Counted from the first letter of the stretch, positions 48,181 through 58,600 are shown. The stretch: DNA of 64,000 nucleotides from Polytrichum commune (GCA_950295325.1 OX485807.1:25079666-25143665), one strand, 5' to 3'. The notes: generated by a model not told the origin, from the sequence alone. Translations and numbers: made by a program.

Positions 48181-48415
48181 GAGCCCGTCCGCCCCCCCGT
48201 CCGCCTCCGTTCCCAACCCCCGTTCGCCCCCGTTCCCCCCCGTCGGCTCCCGTTCACAATCCCCGTTCGCCACCGTTCCCCCCCGTCCGCTCCCGTTCCC
48301 AACCCCGTCCGCTCCCCCCCTCTCCCGTCCGTCCGCTCCCTTGTCCGCTCCCCCCCCCCCCTCCGTCCGCTCCCCGTCCGCTCCCCCCCCCCTTCCGTCC
48401 GCTCCCCCGTCCGAT
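48181..48415. repeat. GTCCGC/GTTCCC minisatellite, left array
   Basis: About a dozen imperfect units of CCCGTCCGC(C/T)CCCGTTCCC, C-rich on the plus strand, ending about 10 bp before a TATA box. The same unit recurs at 55311-55676 and 56826-57001. Open frames across it (proline/arginine- or glycine-rich) are by-products. Confidence 0.88.
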
Positions 48416-48422
48416 TCGAATA

Positions 48423-48431
48423 CTATAAATT
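48423..48431 (+). promoter_or_regulatory. TATA box of the hAT transposase gene
   Basis: CTATAAATT immediately after the C-rich array, about 235 bp before the ATG. A TATTTGCAG acceptor at 48637-48645 just before the ATG suggests a 5' UTR intron, which would explain the distance. Confidence 0.6.
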
Positions 48432-48660
48432 GAGGGTTCAAGGTGCCATTTTTGCCTCCACTGACATAGTGTGTCTCAAGTCTTTTGATTCTCCTTTGAG
48501 GAGTGAGGATTGAATGCGTGAGACCCGAATGCAGAGGATACTTTGTCCAATCTAGTGACTGTGAATTAGGGTTGCCCTTGTGGCACTCTTGAACAGGACC
48601 TAGTATGCGATCAAAGTTACTTGCTCTAACTTGTTTGTATTTGCAGGTTTTGTTGAAGTC

Positions 48661-51600
48661 ATGCCACGCCGAAATGATGCATGGGATCATTGGTACGAGG
48701 ATAAGGGGATGGTTCCCGGTAAATCACAAAGGCAGGTTAAATGTAGGTTTTGCCCGTTCGTCATATCTTACCGAGGAAATAGAATGTTGGCCCACCTTGG
48801 TTATAGACCTCCTATAGGGGGTGCTTGTGATGTTTCCACATGTAGGATGGTACCCCCGCATATTAGGGTCTTGTTTGAACATTGCGGAGGCATTGTGCCC
48901 TTACATGTAGGCATTGTAAATGAGGACTCTCCGGTGCCAGATATTGTACCTCTGGAGCCTATTATAGCGGACTCCGTAATTAGTGAAACAGAGCCTTTGC
49001 TTATGTCCCAATCCACTCAACATTCTGATGTTGTGATATATGGCACACCTCCTCGTGAACTACGTCAACTCAACATAACGGAGGGGTTCAATGTGTCAAC
49101 AAAACAACTCCTTGATAGAGCATGGGCAACGGCTTTTTATGAAGCTAACATTCCTTTCAACATTGTGAGACATCCTGCATTTGTTCATGCTGTGCGTGAA
49201 ACTGCCCGTCATCGAATGCCAGCCTACACACCACCATCGTACAATGCCATCCGTACGAAGTTGTTAACTGATAAAAATGTTGACCTAGATAGGCAAGTGA
49301 AGGAGAAGATGGGGAATTCCGTTGAAAAATACGGTGTTACAATATGTTGTGATGGATGGGACAACGTGCAAAACCGACCTCTCCTAAACGTTCTCCAATG
49401 CGGCACAAAGGGAGATGTTTTCTTGGGTACCATTGATACCACTGGAAATCACAAGGATCATGTATACGTTGCTGCTCAAATTCAACCATTTGTGGAAAAG
49501 GTTGGTCGACATAATGTGGTCCAGATTTGCACCGACAATGCCCCAGTTATGGCCTCCGCTGCTCGCGACTTGATTCAAGCAAATCCCGATCTATATTTTC
49601 AAGGATGTGCTACGCATTGCCTAGATCTCCTCTTAGAAGATTGGGGGAAAGAGGAATGGGTGGAAAAGTTGGTAAAAAAGGCGCGCCATATTTGTGTTTT
49701 TATCAAAAACCATCATGCTTCTCAAGCTATATTCCGGAGGTTGTCACCAAATCTCTCACTCCGCCTACCTGTAGAGACCCGTTTTGCAACGAACTTCATC
49801 ATGATAGATCGTCTTCTTCAAGTACGCAATGCTTTGGAAAGAATGGTGGTTGATGAGGATTGGCCTACTCTAATGCGTGATATGAGGAGGAGATCTCGCA
49901 CCTCTTACATGAAGGGCTCTGCTGTGCGAAGCTTTATACGTTCTGATGGATTCTGGAACACGTGCGAAAATTTCTTGTATATGGTGATCCCGGTTGTTAA
50001 AGCTCTTCGTGTATTTGATGGCAAGGCGCCTGCAATGGGAATGGCTTGGAGGGTCATGCATGATTTACAAACCCATATTCGTGGATTCAGTAAACCTCCA
50101 TTTCACTTAAGCCCTGAGCCTGCTGCAAATGCTATGCTAACGTTTCAAAATAGATGGAGGTTGATGTTGAATGATCTACATTGGGCTGGAGCGATGTTAA
50201 ATCCACTTCTACGTGGTTGGGCCCCACTCCATGAGGATGAGAATTCGAGGACAATCCTAAATCGAGTTCTTCGCAGGCTTGCTCAAGATGAGGACACTTA
50301 TGTCCAAATCCTCCACCAGTACCAAGATTTCCTTGAAAATCGAGGGTCTTTTGCTGATTCTACTGACCCGAGCGTGCATGCCGCACCTCTCCATGAATGG
50401 TGGGATGCAATGGGAGGTGGAGCTAAAGCCCTCCAAACAATAGCAAGACGTATCCTTGCACAAGTATGTTCCGCATCCGCATGTGAACGCAATTGGAGCA
50501 TGTACTCATATGTTCACAACAAGAGTCGCAATCGCTTGAAGCATAGTCGTGCCGAGGACCTCGTCTACATATATACCAATAGTAGGCTCATTCGACATCG
50601 GAGGGGCCCAAGACCTGCGCAATGGTACGAATTGAATGAGGTCCATTCTGACGATGACCTTGACGAAGAAGATGACAACAAAGATGACGTGGATCCAAAT
50701 GATAGGGCCGGAAATGATGATAACAACAATGTTGATGACATCGATTTTGATTTTGATGACCTCGATTCCGAGAATCATGATTCAGAAGATGAGGATGGCA
50801 ATGGTAGTGATGGAAACCTTGGGGTGTTTGATTTTGATGAACCGGATGTCCCCCAACATAACGACGGAATGCATGACGATCATGAGGGGTCTATTGGAGG
50901 ACCGCCTTTTGAAACTCTCCACATTGGACAAGGGTTTCGCCCTGCCCATAATGTTGCTATGGGGGCAAGTGAGAATGTAGGAATTGAAGTAGATTCCTTG
51001 CAACCTCGGAGCGATTCTCTTTCTTTTGGTGAAGGTGACAATGTACTACCCGCAAATGAGCCAACGCACGTTCAACAGGATCCATTTCCAGCCCGAGTAC
51101 ATTCTGAATCCATGGACGCCTCCCTCATATCCAACCATCGTATAGAAGATCAAATGCCCAATGTTCCTGAAATACCTACAACTCGATTCCGTGCTCTTCA
51201 AAGAACTGCATCAACCTCTACGGTGCAAGTGCATGCACAAGGTCAACGTCGTCCTCTCACTCGAAGTATTGCCAATACTTCTAGATTGGGTGTTTCACGT
51301 GCAACTGCGGTGGATGCTACTTTGGTTGCTATATACAATGTTTCAAGAAATGTTACTACAGAGGCGCCACGTCGTCAATCTGTTCGTCGACATGTTGTTG
51401 AGAACATACCAATTGCAATTCCATCCGCATCAGTTTCACTTCCACACAGTCAATCCAATGGAACAGGTGGCCTTGAAATTGGAGGCGGAAGTACAACGGG
51501 GGATGTTTTTATAGATGGAAGTAGAGATGAAGTGCACTCAAGTCGTGGTACGGGTGGAGGGCGTCAGAGAACTACGAGAGGTGTCAAACATACTAGGAAG

Positions 51601-51858
51601 AGGTATCAGGGAAGATCGCTTCCGTTTACTGCTGAAGACTACAATGAAGATGAGGGTAGACCACATCTAGATGAAAATGGCATACAGGATGCAGAGGGCT
51701 CCCGGCCGACTAAGAAGATAATTTTCTCACAACGTGACCGAGAGTTGCATCTTCGGAGCGCGACTCCCCAAACGGATGATGATTGCAGCACAGACGAGTC
51801 TGAAGAGGACCCAAGATGTGTCGAAGCAAATGATCCCACAGTACGGATTCGAACGTAA
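48661..51858 (+). CDS. hAT-family transposase (BED finger, DUF659, C-terminal dimerisation domain), intact
   Basis: 1065 aa, no lesions. Residues 25-50 hold a BED-like finger (KCRFCPF...MLAHLGY). A DUF659/RNase-H core follows with YGVTICCDGWDN (first Asp), VVQICTDNAPVMASAARDLI (second Asp) and CATHCLDLLLEDW. The C-terminal block has LQTIARRILAQVCSASACER and NWSMYSYVHNKSRNRLK, with the catalytic Glu in ACERNWS. All three catalytic acids are present. After about residue 655 comes an unusual tail of some 400 residues: very acidic (DDDLDEEDDNKDD type), then Arg/Ser-rich. I start at MPRRNDAW because a 3' splice acceptor lies just upstream. A potentially active transposase. Its own terminal repeats could not be fixed. 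Confidence 0.92.
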   Translation: MPRRNDAWDHWYEDKGMVPGKSQRQVKCRFCPFVISYRGNRMLAHLGYRPPIGGACDVSTCRMVPPHIRVLFEHCGGIVPLHVGIVNEDSPVPDIVPLEPIIADSVISETEPLLMSQSTQHSDVVIYGTPPRELRQLNITEGFNVSTKQLLDRAWATAFYEANIPFNIVRHPAFVHAVRETARHRMPAYTPPSYNAIRTKLLTDKNVDLDRQVKEKMGNSVEKYGVTICCDGWDNVQNRPLLNVLQCGTKGDVFLGTIDTTGNHKDHVYVAAQIQPFVEKVGRHNVVQICTDNAPVMASAARDLIQANPDLYFQGCATHCLDLLLEDWGKEEWVEKLVKKARHICVFIKNHHASQAIFRRLSPNLSLRLPVETRFATNFIMIDRLLQVRNALERMVVDEDWPTLMRDMRRRSRTSYMKGSAVRSFIRSDGFWNTCENFLYMVIPVVKALRVFDGKAPAMGMAWRVMHDLQTHIRGFSKPPFHLSPEPAANAMLTFQNRWRLMLNDLHWAGAMLNPLLRGWAPLHEDENSRTILNRVLRRLAQDEDTYVQILHQYQDFLENRGSFADSTDPSVHAAPLHEWWDAMGGGAKALQTIARRILAQVCSASACERNWSMYSYVHNKSRNRLKHSRAEDLVYIYTNSRLIRHRRGPRPAQWYELNEVHSDDDLDEEDDNKDDVDPNDRAGNDDNNNVDDIDFDFDDLDSENHDSEDEDGNGSDGNLGVFDFDEPDVPQHNDGMHDDHEGSIGGPPFETLHIGQGFRPAHNVAMGASENVGIEVDSLQPRSDSLSFGEGDNVLPANEPTHVQQDPFPARVHSESMDASLISNHRIEDQMPNVPEIPTTRFRALQRTASTSTVQVHAQGQRRPLTRSIANTSRLGVSRATAVDATLVAIYNVSRNVTTEAPRRQSVRRHVVENIPIAIPSASVSLPHSQSNGTGGLEIGGGSTTGDVFIDGSRDEVHSSRGTGGGRQRTTRGVKHTRKRYQGRSLPFTAEDYNEDEGRPHLDENGIQDAEGSRPTKKIIFSQRDRELHLRSATPQTDDDCSTDESEEDPRCVEANDPTVRIRT

Positions 51859-52557
51859 TGGTTTTGCACAAATGTGGTATTTCGGTGCTCCCACGTACTC
51901 CCATAATTTATTACTTACGTCAAAATTGATACAAGTTACAACCTTAGGGCCTTCGGTAAGACATTTAGACCACAAAGCGAACGTTACCTTCGAAGTTGTA
52001 ACATTTTATTATAGTAATAAAATTATTTATTGCATGTTTTTTTAAATTTTTAAAATACAATATGGTTGTCAACTTAGCATTGCAATTAATCTCCAATAAC
52101 ATGTTATGCCTTTATTAATTACTATTTTGTATAATTCTTACTGTGAATGGAGTTTTATGTTTATTTATTGAGCTTCTTAAAGAATATTCTTTTATAAATA
52201 TTGCAATTCCCTATTGCTCGATTGTACATGCTTCGTTGGTGACATCCTCTTTTTGAGGACCTTTCTATCCGTTTTATATAATTATATCTTTATGTGGTAT
52301 TCAATATTGACTATATAGTCAATAGTACTTTTGGTTAGACTATCATATGAATTACTAATATTCAAGTAAGTTTTTAAAAGTTTCGAATAACATTAAAACA
52401 TGTGGCATCCATATGTTATCTTTTACACGATCTTAGAAATGACAACTTGTCGGTAAATCCTTTTTATATTACATATACTTTGAACATGAAATATGTTCAT
52501 TGTGTCCAAAGTCTTCATCCGTTCTTATACAACTTCCTAAACATGGTACAAAAATGC
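51859..52557. other. Convergent 3' region between the two genes of the hAT cassette
   Basis: 700 bp of AT-rich DNA between two facing stop codons, holding both 3' UTRs. No other feature seen. Confidence 0.5.
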
Positions 52558-54861
52558 CTAATCCGAATATGAATCGAGGTCTATTCTAGCTGAAGTAGAT
52601 CCTCGTCGTGCTTGTGATGATTCCCCCGCTTCCATGCTTCGCGTTGTTCCACGGGTGAGGTATGGACGACTACCAGGAGACAATGGAACGGCATTACGTG
52701 GTCTAGGCCCACCATTTAGCCATCTCAATACCGCATCATCCACAACTCTATGCAAGAGTGCATCAATTGCAGCCAACTGCAGCCTGTTCTTGTGGTACCC
52801 CACCTCTAACTGCAATTCATATCTCGGATCCCGTTCCGTAGGCATGTCATCTGCATCTTCTTCCAAATCATGCTTCGATACTGATTCGAGACCTGCTGCA
52901 TTGTACCAAGGAGGATGAATGCCTCTCTTTAATTGTCTGCTGGTTGAATCCCAATGCCATTCAAGAGTTTGGTACAAAAATATTTTCAAGCCATGATCGG
53001 GGGGCTTGTTGGGATACAACTCGTCTGCAACATACAAAATTTGACGTGCATTCCGTGTCCAGTCGCCATCTCTGTTCTCGTGCCATAGCTCAACCTTGGC
53101 ACAATTGTATAACCAACTCCACTCAACATTCTCCCCATCAAACTCTTAAAGATCGAAGGGAAAGTCCCATGGCTTTAATACCCAGTCGTTAGGCATGTAA
53201 TCCCGAAGGCCAAATTGGAGGTACAAACGAGGGTGGAAGGGTGATCTGCAATGAGGACATTGGCGTTTCTTGATCATATTCCCTATTAGACATTGTGGAT
53301 GGAATTGGGCCCCACATGATCCAACTTGATAGCATCCCTCTGGGCCAAATGGACATTGGCAAATCGCACATGCGGTTCCGTCGAAGACCATTGTATGTGG
53401 ATTTGGCCATAACAACTCACCCCTCATGCGGAATGGATATTCATGCACTTGGGTCACATCCCAATGGTGATCTGGGTCGGTCACTTGACGCCAATCGATG
53501 CTCCCGCTTGACATTGTCCACTCATTATCCCTATCCCACCTACTAGGGTACATCTACTCATCTTCTGGCCATGACGTGAGCATCATATTCCGCATTCTCT
53601 GATTGCGGTTCCATTCTTTCTGGATGCTCTCAAACTCAGCTTCAAATTGATGAGCCTTGGCCATAGCAAGCAATGTGCTTGTCCTTATATTTTTGCGCTC
53701 CACAATCGCATCCAACAGAAATTTCTTCAACCTTGCATTCTGCTCCTCTAGTCCGCCAATTTTGGCTTCGTGATCAACAACCACTTCATTGACCACTTGA
53801 AGTTGTTGTTGCATGTCCACCACCTCCTTTTGCAAAGCCTCCATCTTTCCTCGCATTACTTCATTCCTCATACATACCTCCAGAGCTTGTGACTTTGCAA
53901 TCTTGGCCTCCAGTAAAGCTGCGTCCCTCTCTGCTTCCAAAGACTGAAGGTTAATTGGTGTACTACTTGAACTGCTAGCCTCCCCCATCGTAAGTGTTGC
54001 AACTCGATTTTCCAACTCGAAAATCATCGTTTTATACTCACGAATTTCCAACGCATGTTGCTTACGCAATTCCTCCATTTTGCTCTCCATCGGGTCCGCT
54101 CCATGTTCACCAAGGTTTACCTCGTCTAGGACCTCGTTAACCACGTCGTTGATTAGGTTGTTGACCTCGACATTTGCCTCCATGCCCTCATCCATATGCT
54201 CAAACGCCTCCTCGATGGCCATCTCCACGTCATTGGCTGGTCGTTTACGATTACGTGGCTTTTTTGGTTCCCGACCCTCTGGAATTGGGGCCCCAGGCTC
54301 GTCCACTAGTCGAGGATTCCTCCTGAACCACTCCGGAACGGGAGTGTATGGAATATCTGGAACTGTGCATTTAGTGAATGCAATTCCAATACCCCCAAAT
54401 TTTTGACCATGCAGGGTAGCCAAACTTGACCAATCCACCCTAACTCGCAACACGTGCTCCGCATACATCATACACGCCACCGACTTTGGAATTGCACTCT
54501 TGGGCCATCTATCCAAATTGGAGATACTTCTAAATATCGTTAGGAATCTCCATTTTGCCTCCACGTCATCAAGCTGCATATAACTCGCACTGATGGCCTT
54601 GCAGTGTCGCTCGTGACAAGGTCTTGGCCACAACCGATCAAAGTGAGGGAAGCCCACGTACTGCATTGTAGTCTTCACTGACCACGGTTGTGGTACATTC
54701 TCCCAACCTGCCCTGGCTTTTTGGGTGTTGTCATCATAAACATCCCACTCCAACCCAGCGGCCTTGCGTACATGTGATCTGTGACAACCTGATCCCCCAC
54801 TTGCCATGTCTCCAGATCCTCCACTTGCCATGTCTGGAAATCCTTCACTTGCCGGATCCAC
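52558..54861 (-). pseudogene. Coiled-coil/RING-like protein gene with two in-frame stops, partner of hAT transposase
   Basis: One continuous frame of 768 codons interrupted only by TAG (53554-53556) and TAA (53146-53148). Order: two DMASGGSG repeats; a conserved-looking domain (WSVKTTMQYVGFPHFDRLWP, about residues 55-170); an acidic linker; a long coiled coil (about 250-420); then after the TAG a RING-H2-like finger (CAIC...SCGAQFHPQC...CPHC, about 498-540) in which the first His ligand is Ala; then after the TAA a conserved-looking tail. Absence of frameshifts across 2.3 kb shows recent selection. It is either a young pseudogene, a set of separate proteins, or read through. It faces the transposase gene and shares its promoter-type minisatellite. 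Function not known; a ubiquitin-ligase-like role is only a guess. Confidence 0.65.
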
Positions 54862-55298
54862 CCAAATTGTAGTTTCTAATTCTAATCTAGAACTCTAATT
54901 TTTAAATTACTAATTGCACTTCATAATAGTGCTACAAAACATCCAAGCATACACTTCAAAATAGTGTTGCTGTGGAATTAGTTCAAAAATGTCGTTAAAA
55001 ATTAAAGTACAAAAATTCAGCACACCCTTCGAGCACCCCGCTACCAGCGCTCACGCAGAGGCCAGTTGACTGGGCGCGTCACAAGGAATATGCCAAAAAG
55101 GCAATATGCCACGTCACAAGGGAACAGGTCCACGTGGATCACACCCACAAACAGGTCAATAAAAAAAATATAAAAGGATCCCAAAAAAAGGATCCTTAAC
55201 TCCTCCGAGCACCCCGCTAAACCCCGCACTCTGTAGTAGAGGAGGGTCGTCCGGGCGCCCACAAGGAGTGGAGTGGGGTATGTAAGTGGTCCCCTCCA
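54862..55298 (-). promoter_or_regulatory. Leader region of the coiled-coil/RING-like gene
   Basis: Between the minus-strand TATA box and the ATG. Contains the short inverted phrase GGAATATGCC..AAGGCAATATGCC and two GAGCACCCCGCTA copies (55030-55043 and 55206-55219) about 176 bp apart. A 5' UTR intron is likely but its borders were not fixed. Confidence 0.4.
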
Positions 55299-55306
55299 CT
55301 TATATA
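55299..55306 (-). promoter_or_regulatory. TATA box of the coiled-coil/RING-like gene
   Basis: Minus strand reads GGGTATATAAGTGG. It sits about 5 bp from the edge of the right minisatellite, the same arrangement as at the transposase promoter. Confidence 0.6.
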
Positions 55307-55310
55307 CCCC

Positions 55311-55676
55311 TCCATCCGCTCCCCGTTCCCACCCTGTTCACACCCGTTCCCCTCCCAGTCCGCACCCGTTCCCGCCCCCGTCCGCACTCGTTCCCCTACG
55401 TCCGCCCCCCCGCGTTCCCCTCCAGTCCGCACCCGTTCCCTACCAGTCCGCGCCCGTTCCCTTCCCAGTCCGCGCCCGTTCCCCTACGTCCGCGCCCGCG
55501 TTCCCCCCAGTCCGCACCTGTTCCCTCCCGTCCGCGCCCGTTCCCCGCCAGTCCGCACCCGTTCCCGCCCCCGTCCGCACCCGTTCCCAAACGTCCGCCC
55601 TCTCGTTCCCTACGTCCGCCCCCTCGTTCCCTACGTCCGCTCCCCTCAATCCGCTCCCCTCAGTCCGCTCCCGCGT
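55311..55676. repeat. GTCCGC/GTTCCC minisatellite, right array
   Basis: About 16 units of 19-22 bp with the form CCCGTTCCC(n2-6)GTCCGC(A/G/C), tandem from 55311 to 55676, C-rich on the plus strand. It is upstream of the minus-strand TATA box, so relative to transcription it is in the opposite orientation to the left array. Confidence 0.92.
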
Positions 55677-55689
55677 TGTCGTGATGTAA

Positions 55690-56421
55690 ATACGTACACT
55701 ATATAGATGTGTTCGTATTTAATATTGCATTGTGATTCTTGGTCTTGGAGAAAAATAATAAAGAATAGAAGTAGATTACTTTTTTATTTACTCATAGTTT
55801 ATTTTAGTTATCATTACCTAAGGATAGAAGTGGATAGAAGTTGCTTACCTTTATGTTTACTCATAGTTACTCTTAGTTACCTTTACCAAATGATAGAAAT
55901 AGATTACCTTTTTATTTACTCATAGTTTATTTTTGTCTTTTAGTTATCTTGAGTTACTTTGGACCAATGGGTGATTAGAAGCCATGTGATGAGGATAAGA
56001 GAGAACTTTGTCTCTCGCATGGATAGGGAGAGGTGGTGAAGGAAAGATGTTATGTGATTATTTTGTGGGAGAGAAGTTGTAGAGAGAGAGAAGTGGATTC
56101 GAAGCTCACGGTGTGAGTTGTTTTTTAGAAGAATATGAAATAAAATACGAGGGATTTGTGATTCATGAGAGATCTCACTTGTTGTTTTGGAAGTTAGCAA
56201 TCAAGATTTGTGCTTGTTTGAGTGGAAGGAAGTCTGTTGGTTCTTAAAAGAAGAGCTGAGACTTCGACCGACCATAAAAGACGGACAGATTAAAGAATTG
56301 AAGGCTTCAAGACTCGAATGTGTGGTTGCTTGTGGCACGTTGTTTTTTTCTTGTGTGTGTGATTCCAAGCCGGTTTTGGAGGCTAGTTGCATTTCATTTC
56401 TGCATCGTAATTTGTTTCCTG
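55690..56421. other. Non-coding flank, AT-rich
   Basis: Contains three copies of a phrase like GATAGAA.TAGATTACCTTTTTATTTACTCATAGTT.. between about 55760 and 55930, spaced about 70 bp apart. No gene recognised. Confidence 0.45.
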
Positions 56422-56499
56422 TGTGACAACGAAGTGGGATTAATCACCCACAAGGTTGTTTGTGACAACGAAGTGGGATTAATCACCCACAAGGTTGTT
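56422..56499. repeat. Perfect 39-bp tandem duplication
   Basis: TGTGACAACGAAGTGGGATT plus 19 further bases occupies 56422-56460 and is repeated without change at 56461-56499. Two identical copies mean a very recent event. Confidence 0.95.
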
Positions 56500-56825
56500 T
56501 TCTGTCGTTCCCACTGGTGAGGCGCGATTGCTGGTCACCGTGGGTTTGAAAGTTTAGGAGCCAATCTTCCGGACGTCAGCTCGTATTCTGACGTCCCGTT
56601 TTACCCGTCCGAAGCCCGTGGTTTCTTATCACACTACCCTTACCCTTTATCCATATAGAGCCGCAACAGGATAGGTCGACGGGAAAGAGGTTGAAGATTA
56701 GAAGAAATTGAAGACTAGAAGACCGGAAGATTCGATTGAAGATCAGAAGATTCGACGGGTCCGATAAAATCTAGTTGCAGCCAGAAGCCCAACGCTTTCC
56801 CAAGGCGGAACCCTCTCTACCCGAC

Positions 56826-57001
56826 AGCGTTCCCCCCGTCCGCTCCCCCCCACCCCCCCCCCTTCCGCTCCCCCCCGTCCGCTCCATGTTCCCTTATGTC
56901 CGCTCCAACGTTCCTATAAGTCCGCCCCATGTTCCCCTACGTCCGCTTTAGAGTTCCCCTGCGTCCGCTCTAGCGTTCCCATACGTCCGCTCCCGAGTTC
57001 C
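56826..57001. repeat. GTCCGC/GTTCCC minisatellite, third array
   Basis: Units such as GTTCCCCTACGTCCGCTTTA, GTTCCCATACGTCCGCTCC and GTTCCCTTATGTCCGCTCC, more diverged than the other two arrays. No TATA box adjoins it. It may mark the right part of the hAT-associated element or an older copy. Confidence 0.8.
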
Positions 57002-57455
57002 TTTGAATCTGCATTTTTTAACATTTTTTGGAAGTTTGGACATAGTCTCGGTTTTTTGGCTCTCAAAAATTCATATGAAGTCCAAAAAATGAGTTCTTGG
57101 TATCCATGGATAGGTAATGAAGTCCTCTACATGAATATGCAATAATATTTCTACTGCACATTCCTGCGTCCCCCCATCCGCACCCCATCTAACTTAGGCC
57201 TTTTGCAAATAATATATGTGACACTAAATATCATTACCGGTGTACTTATCCACACAAAACTAATGAAGGATCCCTCAAGCAACAAAGTAACCAATGTAGT
57301 ATGATGACCAACAAATTATCACCCCTATGGAGACAACGATGTACAAGTAATGACTTTATTATTGCGACGACGGTACAAATGCCCTTTATAAATACATACA
57401 TGAACAAACCATGCACGATTTAATATTCCACTTCATTCCGTCAACTTGACTTCCG
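57002..57455. other. Non-coding; holds one MITE-like end
   Basis: GTGACACTAAATATCATTACCGGTGT near 57217-57242 resembles the inverted end of the element at 6102-6573. The partner end was not seen. Confidence 0.4.
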
Positions 57456-58016
57456 TCATGGCAACCTCGTAGATGCTTGTGGCTTCCGTCGAGGGTCCAT
57501 TTTTGGGAGAGGATTCGGTCGAAGTAAATCAACATAGTTAATCGTTCGGTCTTTCATCCGTTCCTTCAATGGTAGCCGATGAGGCGATAATCCTCTCCTC
57601 TTCTTACGAAAAGACAAAGTTCTTGAAGATTCTCCCGCTAACTTGACATCTTCAATGTCGATTGAAGTTTCTTCCACATCCACATCCCCGGGCTTCTCCA
57701 AAATATCCGCACACAAATCAATCAGATCATTTAGATCTCCACCCACGCATTGTGTGTTGTCATTCTCCACCGCATCGATCTCAAAGTTGTCCGCATATCG
57801 TCGTTGGTCCTCTTCCGCCCTCATCCTCCAAGCTTGTGTAGATTGTGAGAATGGAGTCATGACATACTCATCACGAAATCGATCCCTAGCACATCTCTCA
57901 TCTCTCTCACGCTCGGTTGATGGATTGAATGGAATATCGGGTTCACCTAAATTTTCTATCTCCTCATCACATCCTAGACCCTCAAACATGTCTCTCTTCT
58001 CTCCCATCCTATTCAT
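57456..58016 (-). CDS. Hypothetical acidic protein, 186 aa
   Basis: Complete frame from ATG (58016) to stop. Composition is balanced and protein-like: acidic N-terminal two thirds (EEIENLGEPDIPFNPS, ERERDERCARDRFRDEY, DLNDLIDLCADILEKPGD) and a basic end (RKKRRGLSPHRLPLKERMKD). No signal peptide, membrane segment or known domain is visible. It lies between the third minisatellite and a minisatellite/telomere-like block, so it may be a transposon accessory gene or the last exon of one. I do not recognise it. Confidence 0.45.
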   Translation of the reverse strand: MNRMGEKRDMFEGLGCDEEIENLGEPDIPFNPSTERERDERCARDRFRDEYVMTPFSQSTQAWRMRAEEDQRRYADNFEIDAVENDNTQCVGGDLNDLIDLCADILEKPGDVDVEETSIDIEDVKLAGESSRTLSFRKKRRGLSPHRLPLKERMKDRTINYVDLLRPNPLPKMDPRRKPQASTRLP

Positions 58017-58275
58017 GATACTCTACCCTCGTTATATGTATGAGTCTAAATGCTCTACTTATATATTGAGCTCAAAGGACTTTATGAAATATACAATATT
58101 TGATGTAATCCAAGATGTAGAGGATCCAATTCTCCTTGGTAGGATAAAGACAACACAATAAGAATAAAAAGAAAGTTTGTGAAGTCAAAAAGTTAGTTGT
58201 ACTTTTTGAAAAAGTCCCCCGACACCCGCATTGGAAACCTCTTTGAAGCTTCTATATTTGATGGGTTGTCCTTTC

Positions 58276-58563
58276 ATTCAACAATTCACATATTTGAGCT
58301 TCAACCTTAGTGGTTCGTATAGTTTCACAACCCACACGCATTCGAATGTCATATTAATTCAACAAAGTACATATTTGTGCTTCAACCTTTGTGATCCATA
58401 TGGTTTCACAACGCATATTAGGCATCCGAATGCCATTTTCATTCAACAATTCACATATTTGAGCTTCAACCTTAGTGGTTCGTATGGTTTCACAACCCAC
58501 ACGCATCCCCTTGCCCTTTCATTCGACAATTCACATATTTGTGCTTCAACCTTTGTGGTTCAT
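58276..58563. repeat. Minisatellite, four units of 80-84 bp
   Basis: Units start with ATTC(A/G)ACAA at 58276, 58357, 58441 and 58521. Each contains ACATATTTG(A/T)GCTTCAACCTT and (A/T)GTGGTTCGTATGGTTTCACA-like sequence. Units 1 and 3 resemble each other, as do 2 and 4, so the array grew as a two-unit duplication. The fourth unit is cut short by the telomere-like repeat. Confidence 0.9.
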
Positions 58564-58600
58564 AAACCCTAAACCCTAAACCCCTAAACCCTAAACCCTA
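58564..58600. repeat. Interstitial telomere-like repeat
   Basis: Five CCCTAAA units, the middle one with an extra C. This is the Arabidopsis-type plant telomere repeat inside a chromosome arm, possibly left by double-strand-break repair. Confidence 0.9.

Noticed and set aside
48178-48690. Glycine/arginine-rich minus-strand open frame
   Set aside because: Most of it is the minisatellite read backwards; it overlaps the transposase promoter.
55273-55689. Proline/arginine-rich open frames in three phases
   Set aside because: By-products of the 20-22 bp minisatellite, which has no stop codons in several frames.
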